Shown: positions 8,766 through 16,474 of the stretch, piece after piece
Position numbering within the stretch: position 1 is the first letter of the stretch
How the letters are laid out: the number at the start of each line of letters is the position of its first letter
Assembly: GCA_000285855.2 (NCBI GenBank)
Contig: HE978651.1
Coordinates: 236,036-300,035, forward strand
DNA: 64,000 nucleotides
Reading direction: 5' to 3'
Source of the DNA: Ruminococcus sp. JC304
Lineage (GTDB): Bacteria; Bacillota; Clostridia; Lachnospirales; Lachnospiraceae
The notes under the pieces: model-generated
The model's input: the letters and a program-made list of their open reading frames with translations, nothing else
Databases searched by the model: none
What the model was told of the DNA's origin: nothing
Position numbers and translations under genes: made by a program

Positions 8766-8797
8766 ATTATAACGCAGGAGGTGGGGGAATGGATTCA
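8766..8797 (-). promoter_or_regulatory. Candidate ECF autoregulatory promoter
   Basis: Read on the minus strand: TGAATC (8797-8792), 17 bp, CGTTAT (8774-8769). This resembles the TGAAAC-N16/17-CGTA promoters of sigma-W-like ECF factors. A sigma-A style TATAAT also overlaps (8771-8766) but has no good -35 box. The site lies just upstream of the sigma gene it would autoregulate. Confidence 0.45.
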
Positions 8798-8834
8798 GAT
8801 ATTGGGGAATATAAAAAATCTTTTGATAAGGGAC

Positions 8835-9043
8835 GCGCAGAAAAATAGTTTGTTTTGGGTGCGGTTTCGGACACTAAGATATTCTAAGCTGTCAAAAATC
8901 TGCTAAAGGCATGAGAAAAATGCCACAAACTCGCCGCATAGCGGCTCAGACAGTGTGTCATTTTTCTCATAACGCAGATTTTTGCCAGCTAAGAATATCT
9001 AAGTATCCTGCAAATGCACACAAAACAAACTATTTTTCTGCGC
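8835..9043. repeat. 209-nt hairpin element, copy 1 (candidate structured RNA family)
   Basis: The outer 23-bp stem is perfect (8835-8857 with 9021-9043). Inside it, stems alternate with internal loops: GGTTTCGG (8863-8870) opposite CCTGCAAAT (9007-9015); an A-A mismatch inside paired CTAAG segments (8884-8888, 8989-8993); stem 8893-8903/8974-8984; loop TAAAGGC opposite AAC; stem 8911-8922/8959-8970; then AACTC, a GCCGC-ATA-GCGGC tip (8933-8945) and TCAGACAG. All loops recur in copy 2 at 60343-60550, while the stems differ. It lies between two divergent genes, so it is not a simple terminator for either. No ORF inside. Confidence 0.8.
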
Positions 9044-9100
9044 TGGTTATTGGCTGCTTGGATTAACGGATTTTTATAAAAATATCTCTAGGGGACAGTC

Positions 9101-9129
9101 TTGCGAACCCTTTTGATTTGGTCTATACT
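9101..9129 (+). promoter_or_regulatory. Candidate promoter of the alanyl-tRNA editing gene
   Basis: TTGCGA (9101-9106), 17-bp spacer, TATACT (9124-9129), 95 bp before the start codon. The leader then carries repeated GACAGAT words and AAGGAG in front of ATG 9224. Confidence 0.6.
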
Positions 9130-9223
9130 TGATTGGAATGAAATACAGCATTTATGTTTATATGGAAGATAATGCGGGGGAATATGACAGATAACATGAC
9201 AGATTAACAAGGAGAGACAGATT

Positions 9224-10375
9224 ATGACAGAAACAAGACGTTTATATTATGAAGATGTATATAAAAAAGAATTTACTGCAACTGTAGTAGAGTGCAGAGA
9301 GCAAAAGAAAGGTTATGCTGTGATTCTGGATGAGAGTGCTTTTTATCCGGAGGGTGGCGGTCAGCCAAGTGATGTGGGAACTTTGGGTGATGCACAGGTG
9401 ACGGAAGTTCATGAGAAAGATGGAGAGCTGCTTCATTATATAGATAAAGCACTGGAAGTGGGAACCAGGGTTGAAGGAAAGATTGACTGGGCGCGTCGTT
9501 TTGATTTGATGCAGCAGCATTCCGGTGAGCATATGGTCAGTGGTATTATTCATGAGAAGTATGGTTATGATAATGTAGGTTTCCATATGGGAAGCGATGT
9601 GATCACTGTAGATTTGAATGGTATGCTGGATGATGCGCAGCTTGCAGAAATTGAGAGGGAAGTGAATGAGAGAGTTTGGGAGGATAAGGAAGTACTGATT
9701 ACTTATCCCACAGCAGATGAATTAGAGGTTTTGGATTACAGAAGTAAGAAGGAACTGACAGGACAGGTTCGTATTGTGACATTCCCGGGAGTAGACGTAT
9801 GTGCCTGCTGTGGTACTCACGTAACTCATACAGGCGAGATCGGAATGGTGAAGCTTCTCTCTGTAGTGAAATTTCATGATGGCATCCGTATGGAGATGAT
9901 CTGCGGTAAACGTGTTCTGGATTATCTGAATATGGTGAATGAGCAGAATCATCAGATTTCCATGAAGCTTTCTGCAAAGATGGACAGAACAGCGGAGGCA
10001 GTACAGCGTCTGCAGGACGAGAACTTCCGTATGAAGGGCCTGGTTGTGCGTATGGAGGAAGAGATGTTCCGGGCAGAGGCAAAGAAGTGGGAAGGCGCCG
10101 GAAGTGTACTGATTTTTAAAGAAGGACTGGAGGCAGATGGGGTTCGTAAGCTGACGGATGCGGTGATGAATACCTGTGAGGGTTGCTGTGCAGTATTTTC
10201 CAGAAATGAAGATGGAAGCTATAAGTATGCTATGGGAGAGATTGACGGGGATTTACGCCAGTATACAAAGGAAATGAATGCTGCATTAAATGGAAGAGGT
10301 GGTGGAAAACCATTCTTTGTCCAGGGGTCTGTGCAGGCAACAGAAGACGAAATCCGAAATTTTTTTGAAAAATAA
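9224..10375 (+). CDS. Alanyl-tRNA editing protein, AlaX-L type
   Basis: 383 residues. Free-standing homologue of the AlaRS editing domain, hydrolysing Ser- or Gly-tRNA(Ala). Residues 1-90 give the barrel domain with FYPEGGGQPSD. Zinc ligands are His99 and His103 in QQHSGEHM, and Cys195 and His199 in CCGTH. The C-terminal part (about 240-383) has a coiled coil and a DHHA1-like domain ending in GRGGGKPFFVQGS. Length fits the long AlaX class. Start has AAGGAG at optimal distance. It stands alone downstream of hairpin element copy 1. Confidence 0.92.
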   Translation: MTETRRLYYEDVYKKEFTATVVECREQKKGYAVILDESAFYPEGGGQPSDVGTLGDAQVTEVHEKDGELLHYIDKALEVGTRVEGKIDWARRFDLMQQHSGEHMVSGIIHEKYGYDNVGFHMGSDVITVDLNGMLDDAQLAEIEREVNERVWEDKEVLITYPTADELEVLDYRSKKELTGQVRIVTFPGVDVCACCGTHVTHTGEIGMVKLLSVVKFHDGIRMEMICGKRVLDYLNMVNEQNHQISMKLSAKMDRTAEAVQRLQDENFRMKGLVVRMEEEMFRAEAKKWEGAGSVLIFKEGLEADGVRKLTDAVMNTCEGCCAVFSRNEDGSYKYAMGEIDGDLRQYTKEMNAALNGRGGGKPFFVQGSVQATEDEIRNFFEK

Positions 10376-10422
10376 AAAATTGTAGATAAAAGATTAAGTA
10401 AAACTGCGGAGCGGTTATTGAG

Positions 10423-10470
10423 CATAGAGTTGCATAGCGAATCGGATGAGTTTATCCGTCTGACTCTATG
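10423..10470 (+). other. Hairpin ahead of the amidohydrolase gene
   Basis: CATAGAGT (10423-10430) pairs with ACTCTATG (10463-10470), enclosing an inner CGGAT (10443-10447) / ATCCG (10454-10458) stem. No T-run follows. It lies in the 139-bp gap between the AlaX gene and the amidohydrolase and may be a leader structure or a weak terminator. Confidence 0.4.
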
Positions 10471-10514
10471 GTTCGAGTTAAGAAAGTAGCAGGGAAGAGG
10501 AAGAGAAACGGGAA

Positions 10515-11381
10515 ATGTTTGGAGAATGTCATGCGCATATCATTATGGATGGCGTGAATTACCGCCATGCAGTTGATATGCAAAAAAATGGACCGGACGA
10601 TAAGATCATAAGAGAACATCTGGAAGCCTATCAAAAGCGTGGTATTACTTTTGTGCGTGACGGAGGGGATGGACTGGGAGTTTCCAGGCGGGCAAAGGAG
10701 CTGGCACCGGAGTATGGAATTGATTACAGGACACCTGTATTTGCCATACATAAGGAAGGATATTATGGCGCTATTGTGGGAAAGAGTTTTGATACTATGG
10801 GAAAATTTCATCGGAGAGTTCTGGAGGCAAAAGCACAGGGAGCTGATTTTATCAAAATTATGACTACCGGAATCCTGGATTTTAATAATCATGGAGCAAT
10901 TACCGGAATGTCTTTGGAAGCAGATGAAGTGAGGGAGATGGTTCATATTGCCCATGAAGAGGGCATGAAGGTGATGTCTCATACCAATGGGGTATATGGA
11001 GTCAGGGCTGCTTTGAAAGCAGGGGTAGACAGTTTGGAGCATGGTAACTATATGGACGGGGAAACGCTGGAAATGCTGGCGGAAAGCAGTGCTGTCTGGG
11101 TGCCTACCCTTGTGACAGTGATAAATTTGCTGGGTTCAGAACGATATGAGGATGCTGCTTTATTTCCTATTATCCAGAGTGCCAGTGAAAATGTCCGTAA
11201 AGCCTTTCAAATGGGAATTCATGTGGCAGCCGGAAGTGATGCGGGGGCATATAGAGTGTACCATGGGCAGGGAATACAGGATGAGATCCATGCCTTCGAA
11301 GAGATTTTGGGATGCAGTGATAAAGTGTATACCTGGCTGAAGGAAGGAGAAGAGAACATAAAAAAGAAATTTCACAGTTGA
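10515..11381 (+). CDS. Metal-dependent amidohydrolase (imidazolonepropionase-like)
   Basis: 288 residues. TIM-barrel amidohydrolase with all usual ligands: HAH (His6, His8), Lys114 in DFIKIMTTG, His156 in VMSHTNG, His176 in SLEHGN and Asp242 in GSDAG. It starts almost directly at the HxH strand, so it lacks the N-terminal beta-sandwich residues most relatives have; this may be natural for a short subfamily or an N-terminal truncation. Substrate unknown; the family includes aryldialkylphosphatase, prolidase and imidazolonepropionase types. No pathway neighbour. Confidence 0.8.
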   Translation: MFGECHAHIIMDGVNYRHAVDMQKNGPDDKIIREHLEAYQKRGITFVRDGGDGLGVSRRAKELAPEYGIDYRTPVFAIHKEGYYGAIVGKSFDTMGKFHRRVLEAKAQGADFIKIMTTGILDFNNHGAITGMSLEADEVREMVHIAHEEGMKVMSHTNGVYGVRAALKAGVDSLEHGNYMDGETLEMLAESSAVWVPTLVTVINLLGSERYEDAALFPIIQSASENVRKAFQMGIHVAAGSDAGAYRVYHGQGIQDEIHAFEEILGCSDKVYTWLKEGEENIKKKFHS

Positions 11382-11477
11382 AAATACAGCAGGTATTTTC
11401 ATCGAATACGGATTATTAATATCCGGGTGACAGGAAGTTCTGTCTGGAAATAGATGAAAAATACCTGCTGTATTTTT
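11381..11477. terminator. Branched bidirectional terminator
   Basis: A 23-bp stem with one bulged T (11381-11403 with 11453-11476) flanked by A and T runs, between convergent genes. The loop itself holds two hairpins: CGGAT/ATCCG (11409-11413, 11421-11425) and GACAG/CTGTC (11429-11433, 11440-11444), so the transcript would form a multi-branched structure. The left arm begins at the last base of the amidohydrolase stop codon. Confidence 0.7.
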
Positions 11478-11495
11478 GGCTATATATAAGATATT

Positions 11496-12668
11496 TTATG
11501 CGTTCTGTATCTGTACAGCAGTATAGATATTGGAAGCTTTAGATTTGGAGGGATGAAAGGTTACCTGGACATAATCTCCGTATTCCAGACTGGCTTCAGA
11601 GCTGTTCCGAAGTTCTTCTGTGCGGAAAGTATCTACAGCACCATCGTCTGTCTGTACAGTGATGGTATTGGCAGTACTGCCGGTAATGACGCCTGTAACT
11701 GTAAAAGAAATATGTTTGTCATCAATGGTGTCAGGATCTTCTCCTGTAACTGCCAGGATCTGGATCCCTTCCAGGGTATCCGGCTGCAGGACACCCTTAT
11801 AGGTGACATTTACATGGGAGCCGGGAGCAATACCGCCCTTGAAATAAACGGGAATGGAGGACATATCCAGATTTTGGACTGTGCTGCTTCCGGCAGGGAG
11901 AATCTGCAGGGTGTTCAGGTTAACCCCTTGTATAGTTGCCAGAAACTGCTGTTCTTTACCGGCAGCCTCCTCGGGAGTTTCCCTCGGATTCGGCGGTGGT
12001 GTGGGAGTTGGATCCGGGATAACGATTGTTTCCAGATCAGAAATACTCAATACCTTTAAGTGGCTGGCATTGAGAGAAGCGGAAGAGTCCTGGGAGGTAT
12101 CGGGGAATTTTCCTTTAAAACGCAGATATACCCAGTCCCCCTCTTTGATTCCGTTCTGATAATATTGTTCTGTGCCGGTGATCGGATAGGTAGCAGTTTT
12201 TCCTTTTTTGGATTTCAGGGTTATGGTATTGGCAGTGAGGGAAAGGACCTGCCCATGGGCCGTGCGCTTTTTCAATTTGCTTTTACGATGAAATTCATCT
12301 ACTACTTTCAGAGTCTGTACGGTACTGGTGTCCGTACCGAAAAGCTGTCCTTCATAGATTACGCTGATCTCATCGCCTGTGATCATACCATCTTTACATT
12401 CCAAAGTGGCACCAGAAAGATTGAATACATAGGAAGCTTCTCCTTTATTCAGAATCAGCTGGCTTCCGGAAAAATCCTGAAGAGTACCTGATATTTCATC
12501 CATATAGACTCTGCTTTTGGGTTCAGTTGCGACAGATTCCGGAGAGGATGGATCTTCCACGGAAACATCCCCGGTTGATGTGATTTGTTCCAATACAGTT
12601 CCAAGAGAGCATCCGCTCAGAGATAAACTAAGAACGGTGCAGGCACAGACAGCGAGCAGTTTTTTCAT
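11496..12668 (-). CDS. Secreted lipoprotein with repeated beta-rich domains, function unknown
   Basis: 390 residues. Lipoprotein signal peptide with lipobox LSGC, cysteine at residue 20, so it should be anchored on the outer face of the membrane. After a Ser/Pro/Glu linker come about four units of roughly 75-80 residues of the pattern 'SGTLQDFSGSQLIL... GDEISVIYEGQL', each with a GD-x-V/I-x-V-x-Y/F core, suggesting OB- or KOW-like beta barrels. A Pro/Thr linker (PDPTPTPPPNP) separates repeats 2 and 3. I recognise no catalytic motif. Confidence 0.75.
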   Translation of the reverse strand: MKKLLAVCACTVLSLSLSGCSLGTVLEQITSTGDVSVEDPSSPESVATEPKSRVYMDEISGTLQDFSGSQLILNKGEASYVFNLSGATLECKDGMITGDEISVIYEGQLFGTDTSTVQTLKVVDEFHRKSKLKKRTAHGQVLSLTANTITLKSKKGKTATYPITGTEQYYQNGIKEGDWVYLRFKGKFPDTSQDSSASLNASHLKVLSISDLETIVIPDPTPTPPPNPRETPEEAAGKEQQFLATIQGVNLNTLQILPAGSSTVQNLDMSSIPVYFKGGIAPGSHVNVTYKGVLQPDTLEGIQILAVTGEDPDTIDDKHISFTVTGVITGSTANTITVQTDDGAVDTFRTEELRNSSEASLEYGDYVQVTFHPSKSKASNIYTAVQIQNA

Positions 12669-12826
12669 GATAATTGCAGATCCTCCAGAAAAGTCATTTA
12701 TGCAATTATCATAACATATATTGTAAGGGTTTTGAGATTTATTTTTCTTTTTTTACTCATTTTTTCCTTTGATATTTCCATAGAGGGGTTTTTGAAAAAT
12801 TTTGATAAAATAATAACAATTAGATA

Positions 12827-12854
12827 TTGCATTTTTGATAGTTTATGATATACT
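12827..12854 (+). promoter_or_regulatory. Candidate promoter of the THF riboswitch-folT unit
   Basis: TTGCAT (12827-12832), 16-bp spacer, TATACT (12849-12854), ending 16 bases before the riboswitch. Confidence 0.5.
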
Positions 12855-12870
12855 TTTCTCAAGTAAATAA

Positions 12871-13050
12871 TAGCGAAGTAGGATTTTATGCGTTAAGTGT
12901 TCATAGGCTGGGGAGTCGCCGTGAAACGAAAAGCAGAGTGACAAGCTGCTTACGATATGATTTCCGCACCCGTTGCTACATATGAGGACATCTCATAATG
13001 TGGAGGGATTATTATTTATGGTAACTACTCTATTTTATAAACACATTATG
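12871..13050 (+). ncRNA. Tetrahydrofolate riboswitch with translational expression platform
   Basis: The aptamer spans 12871-12978. It has the conserved core GCGTTAAGTG (12890-12899), then TGGGGAGTCGCC, ACGAAAAGC and the 3' CCGCACCC strand, closed by TAGC/GCTA, as in the THF riboswitch class. folT, a folate transporter gene, follows, as is typical. Downstream, CATAATGTG (12994-13002) can pair either with the preceding arm (hairpin 12978-13001) or, perfectly, with CACATTATG (13042-13050) that abuts the ribosome site GGAGGTG. Two exclusive folds therefore fit translational control. No clear terminator is seen. Confidence 0.85.
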
Positions 13051-13064
13051 GAGGTGTTTTTATT

Positions 13065-13625
13065 ATGCAGAAAAAACAAACATGGAACGTAAAAACATTG
13101 GTATTTATGGCACTTCTGATCGCTATGCATCTGGTACTGACACGAGTTCTGGTCATTGACCTTGGGGCATATCGTATTTCTGTAGGAAGTGTAACTACAA
13201 TTCTGGCCGGTCTTTGGCTGGGACCTATAGCGGGCGGAGTCTGTGGATTATGTGCAGATATTATTGGATGCTTTATGAAAGGATATGCTGTAAACCCATT
13301 TATTACAGTTGCAGCCATTCTCTGGGGAGTTCTTCCGGCACTGGCAAGACCACTGTTCGCAAACAAAAAGAAAACAGGAAAAACAGTTGTTATCTGTATT
13401 TCTATTGTGATAACTGCAATTCTCAGTTCTCTGGTATTAACAACAGCAGGACTGGTAATTATGCTTGGATATAATTTTTATGCAATCATGCCTGGAAGAC
13501 TGGTGCAGTTTGTAATTATGATCCCTATTTACTGTGTGCTTACCTGTCTGCTGTATTTCAGTCCTCTGACTGCTATGGTTGCAGGTAATGTGACACCGGC
13601 AGTACTGAATAAGAAAACAGTGTAA
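13065..13625 (+). CDS. folT: Folate ECF transporter S component
   Basis: 186 residues with five or six membrane spans and the N-terminal Ala-rich segment (ALLIAMHLVLTRVLVIDLGAY) typical of ECF S components that dock to a shared EcfAAT module. The segment GLCADIIGCF and the THF riboswitch upstream point to folate as substrate. The energising module is not in the window. ATG 13065 has GGAGGTG at 13050-13056. Confidence 0.9.
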   Translation: MQKKQTWNVKTLVFMALLIAMHLVLTRVLVIDLGAYRISVGSVTTILAGLWLGPIAGGVCGLCADIIGCFMKGYAVNPFITVAAILWGVLPALARPLFANKKKTGKTVVICISIVITAILSSLVLTTAGLVIMLGYNFYAIMPGRLVQFVIMIPIYCVLTCLLYFSPLTAMVAGNVTPAVLNKKTV

Positions 13626-13683
13626 CAAAACGATTATGAAAATATACATTCATTGATTCCCCAAAAAGAAAAAGTAAACTGAA

Positions 13684-13735
13684 AAGAAGTGTGTTCTGTA
13701 AGAGGAAAAAAATTACAGAACGCACTTCTTTTTTT
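13684..13735 (+). terminator. Intrinsic terminator after folT
   Basis: An 18-bp stem with one wobble (AAGAAGTGTGTTCTGTAA, 13684-13701, with 13713-13730), followed by a run of seven T. An A-rich left flank would also let it work for the convergent GNAT gene. Confidence 0.85.
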
Positions 13736-13751
13736 ATAGATAATCGGTAAA

Positions 13752-14528
13752 TTATTTTTCAGGTGGAAAATTACCATTTTCGTCCGGCTGTACCCGAAAC
13801 CAATAGGTATAGAGCTGCTGGAATCCAAGGGATCTGTACAGTGCCCGGGCATTGTTATTTCCCTCTACAACCTGCAGGTAAGCATTTTGGGCACCCTTTT
13901 TTATGCCTTCTTTCAGAAGTCCGGTACAAATCTGACGGGCATATCCCTGTCTGCGGTATTCTTTTTTTACATGGATGGCATAGAGACCGATGTAATCTCT
14001 GTCCAATATTCCCAGACCGGTTGCAATAATCTGACCGTCTATACTGACAGAGGCACAGATGGTTTCCTTGAGGATTGACTGATACATGGACGGAACTACT
14101 TTCCGGTGAATCGGATTGGTGGTATTTTTCAGACGGAACAGACTTTCAATCCATTCAAGAGGGATATTTTCACAGAAAGAGACATTAGGGTAAGGGCAAT
14201 CTATCCGGGCAGTTTTCAGGCTCATTGCCATAACATTGGTAGTGTGCTGTATGGCATATCCACGGTTTTCCAGGACATAATCAAAGTCAGGAGAGACCAG
14301 GGGACTGATCTTGAAGACAGCCGGACTTCCAAGGCGTTTATACTCACTTTCGCAAAAGGGGATTTTTTCTCTCCATGTGAGAGTGGAATTACCAAACTGT
14401 TCTACGCTGTTGGTTCTGTGTGTATAAAAATAAGAAAATCTCAGAATCCAGCCGTCATACAGCTCCATTTTGTGGGATGGCCAGGCGTTCAGAGACATAT
14501 CTTCAATTTGTTTAACAGTGGTTTCCAT
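13752..14528 (-). CDS. GNAT-family N-acetyltransferase
   Basis: 258 residues. The C-terminal half holds the GNAT fold: IHVKKEYRRQGYARQI is motif A (acetyl-CoA pyrophosphate loop R/Q-x-x-G-x-A) and NARALYRSLGFQQLYTYWFRV is motif B. The N-terminal ~120 residues are a second, degenerate GNAT-like lobe, a layout seen in many Lachnospiraceae proteins. Acceptor substrate unknown. It lies tail-to-tail with folT. Confidence 0.85.
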   Translation of the reverse strand: METTVKQIEDMSLNAWPSHKMELYDGWILRFSYFYTHRTNSVEQFGNSTLTWREKIPFCESEYKRLGSPAVFKISPLVSPDFDYVLENRGYAIQHTTNVMAMSLKTARIDCPYPNVSFCENIPLEWIESLFRLKNTTNPIHRKVVPSMYQSILKETICASVSIDGQIIATGLGILDRDYIGLYAIHVKKEYRRQGYARQICTGLLKEGIKKGAQNAYLQVVEGNNNARALYRSLGFQQLYTYWFRVQPDENGNFPPEK

Positions 14529-14620
14529 AGGTAAGGAAAACTCCTTTCGGATTAATTTATATCCAGATTATACAGAAGTGGACAGTGATATGCAAGAAAA
14601 CATTATGGTTTCTTCTGCCC

Positions 14621-15223
14621 TTAAACGTTCAGCAAAGGATACAGACGTTTAGCTAACAGGCTGTGACCCAGGGCAGTGAGATGGATGCCGTCTGTGGTAA
14701 CAGCAGGAAAACCTTTTACAGAAGCTTCTTGATTCAGATAATCCTGTAAAGGCAGGAAAGGAAGTGAAAACTGGAAGGAAAGACTGCGGATCTTTTGAGA
14801 CATGGCATGGACATAGGGAATCCAGTTTTGATATTCAGCCGGACAAGGGAAGATAAACGGTTCCATGAGAATCACCTGTTGTGCATCTGCAGTGAGCAGT
14901 TTCAGTAATTCTTTATAATGAACAGTAAATTCCTTCAGCATTTGTTGTTTTTGTTCCTCTGTGCGGTGTGTGTTCATGATTAATCCGATATCGTTGATAC
15001 CGACCAGCAGAGTGATAATCGGATTGCGATGAAGGGAAATACGGTGAGTTTGAATGTTTTCGAGAATACGTGATACTGTGAATCCGTCTATTCCGTGATT
15101 TTTGATCTGTACGTTGTATGGGAGCTTTTCTGCGAGAAGCTGTACATAACCGTTTCCAAGGGGAAAATCTTCAAATAAATGATTGCAGTCGGTAATGCTG
15201 TCGCCCAGACATAGAATATGCAT
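14621..15223 (-). CDS. SGNH/GDSL-family hydrolase
   Basis: 200 residues, no signal peptide. Blocks in order: CLGDSITDC (nucleophile Ser), the GINDI block, and DGIHLTALGH with the catalytic Asp/His. Likely a cytoplasmic esterase or lysophospholipase-type enzyme. Start ATG 15223; the AT-rich region upstream is shared with the divergent ATP synthase operon. Confidence 0.85.
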   Translation of the reverse strand: MHILCLGDSITDCNHLFEDFPLGNGYVQLLAEKLPYNVQIKNHGIDGFTVSRILENIQTHRISLHRNPIITLLVGINDIGLIMNTHRTEEQKQQMLKEFTVHYKELLKLLTADAQQVILMEPFIFPCPAEYQNWIPYVHAMSQKIRSLSFQFSLPFLPLQDYLNQEASVKGFPAVTTDGIHLTALGHSLLAKRLYPLLNV

Positions 15224-15471
15224 AAAATAATCCTTTCCGAGTATAAAGAAATTGGTATGACCTGTTTAGAAATTGGTATGTTTTGCAATATAAATTTTAT
15301 ATAAAAAATATATAAAATAATATCATCGGGTGACAGTTGGGTCAATAAAAATGCACCGATTTTTGTTAAAGTGCATGATAAAAAGTATGATTTTGACGAA
15401 GTAATAAAAATTCATTGTGCAAAATACATAAAAAAAAATAATTATTTTGTTTATAATAGTCGGAATAGTTG

Positions 15472-15499
15472 TTGACTTTTTAACGATTTTGAATATAAT
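15472..15499 (+). promoter_or_regulatory. Promoter of the ATP synthase operon
   Basis: TTGACT (15472-15477), 16-bp spacer, TATAAT (15494-15499), in a very AT-rich 344-bp intergenic region (15224-15567). Downstream the leader holds small repeats CCTGA/TCAGG and CCGGA/TCCGG before the ribosome site AGGAGGG. Nothing else is seen in this gap. Confidence 0.7.
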
Positions 15500-15567
15500 A
15501 AACTCAAAATCCTGAATCTCAGGGAGATAGCTTTCCGGAGATCCGGTAAAAAAAGGAGGGAAAAGAG

Positions 15568-16254
15568 ACGGGTAATTTAGCAAGCACGTTAATGGAAGAA
15601 CTTCAATGTAAGACAGTTTTTACCATACCGGTGTTTGGTGGAATACCAATTGCAGAATCAGTAGCAGTGACATGGATCATCATGGCAGTGCTTTTAATTT
15701 TGTCATTGGTGCTTGTGCGAAATCTAAGTGTGGAAAACCCTAGTAAGAAACAGCTTTTATTGGAATCGGGAGTTGGTTTTCTCCATAACTTCTTTAAGGA
15801 TATTCTTGGAGAAGAGGGAAAAATATATATTCCCTATCTGATGACAGTTGTCATTTACATTGGAATTGCAAACATTTTCGGTGTGTTTGGATTTGTACCG
15901 CCTACAAAGGATTTAAACTGTACGATTGGTCTTGCGCTTACAAGTATTTTTCTGATCGAGTATGCAGGATTTCATAAGAAAGGTCTGAAAGGATTTATTA
16001 AAAGCTTTGCAGAGCCTTCACCGGTTATGCTGCCGATCAATATTCTGGAGATCGCCATTCGTCCTACATCACTTTGTATGCGACTTTTTGGTAATGTATT
16101 AGGAAGCTATGTGGTTATGAAACTTCTTGAGTTTATATGCCCGGCAATTCTTCCTATTCCATTCAGCCTGTATTTTGATTTCTTTGACGGATTCATTCAG
16201 GCCTATGTATTTGTATTCTTAACTTCTTTATTTATCAAAGAAGCTATTGAATAA
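15568..16254 (+). CDS. atpB: F1Fo ATP synthase subunit a, probable ACG start
   Basis: The channel-side Fo subunit. It shows EPSPVMLPINILE and RPTSLCMRLFGNVLG with the essential Arg, plus five to six spans. The ATG at 15592 has no ribosome site. AGGAGGG (15554-15560) instead stands 7 bases before an in-frame ACG at 15568, and reading from there gives GNLASTLMEELQCK, the kind of N-terminus relatives have. I therefore place the start at ACG 15568 (228 residues), a rare start codon; with ATG 15592 it would be 220. Confidence 0.88.
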   Translation, partial: TGNLASTLMEELQCKTVFTIPVFGGIPIAESVAVTWIIMAVLLILSLVLVRNLSVENPSKKQLLLESGVGFLHNFFKDILGEEGKIYIPYLMTVVIYIGIANIFGVFGFVPPTKDLNCTIGLALTSIFLIEYAGFHKKGLKGFIKSFAEPSPVMLPINILEIAIRPTSLCMRLFGNVLGSYVVMKLLEFICPAILPIPFSLYFDFFDGFIQAYVFVFLTSLFIKEAIE

Positions 16255-16474
16255 AAGCTTACTGTTCATACAGGATTATGACATCACATACGGGACATAA
16301 GATACGAGACATAAAGTATGAGACAGCAGTTATGAGCAGTACCCCCAAAAAAGCTGTCCGGATATCGGCAGGATAGCACATTACGAAGAAAGATCTGTAA
16401 TATCAGGTTACGGGCAATATTTTGTCCCTGACATCATTCATTCAATTTATTGAAACAACAGGAGGAAAAAAGTT
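16255..16474 (+). repeat. 220-bp gap inside the ATP synthase operon with imperfect tandem units
   Basis: No ORF. Three imperfect ~14-bp units, ATACGGGACATAAG (16288-16301), ATACGAGACATAAAG (16302-16316) and TATGAGACAGCAG (16317-16329), lie in tandem. The gap is much longer than the other spacers of the operon (most overlap or are under 40 bp). It may host a processing site that sets the high atpE dosage. Confidence 0.45.

Noticed and set aside
8835-9043. Hairpin copy 1 as a plain bidirectional terminator
   Set aside because: The flanking genes diverge from it, so neither needs a terminator there, and the loop conservation shared with copy 2 exceeds what termination requires.
8835-9043. Retron ncRNA or group II intron remnant
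   Set aside because: No reverse transcriptase gene or domain V-like motif lies near either copy.
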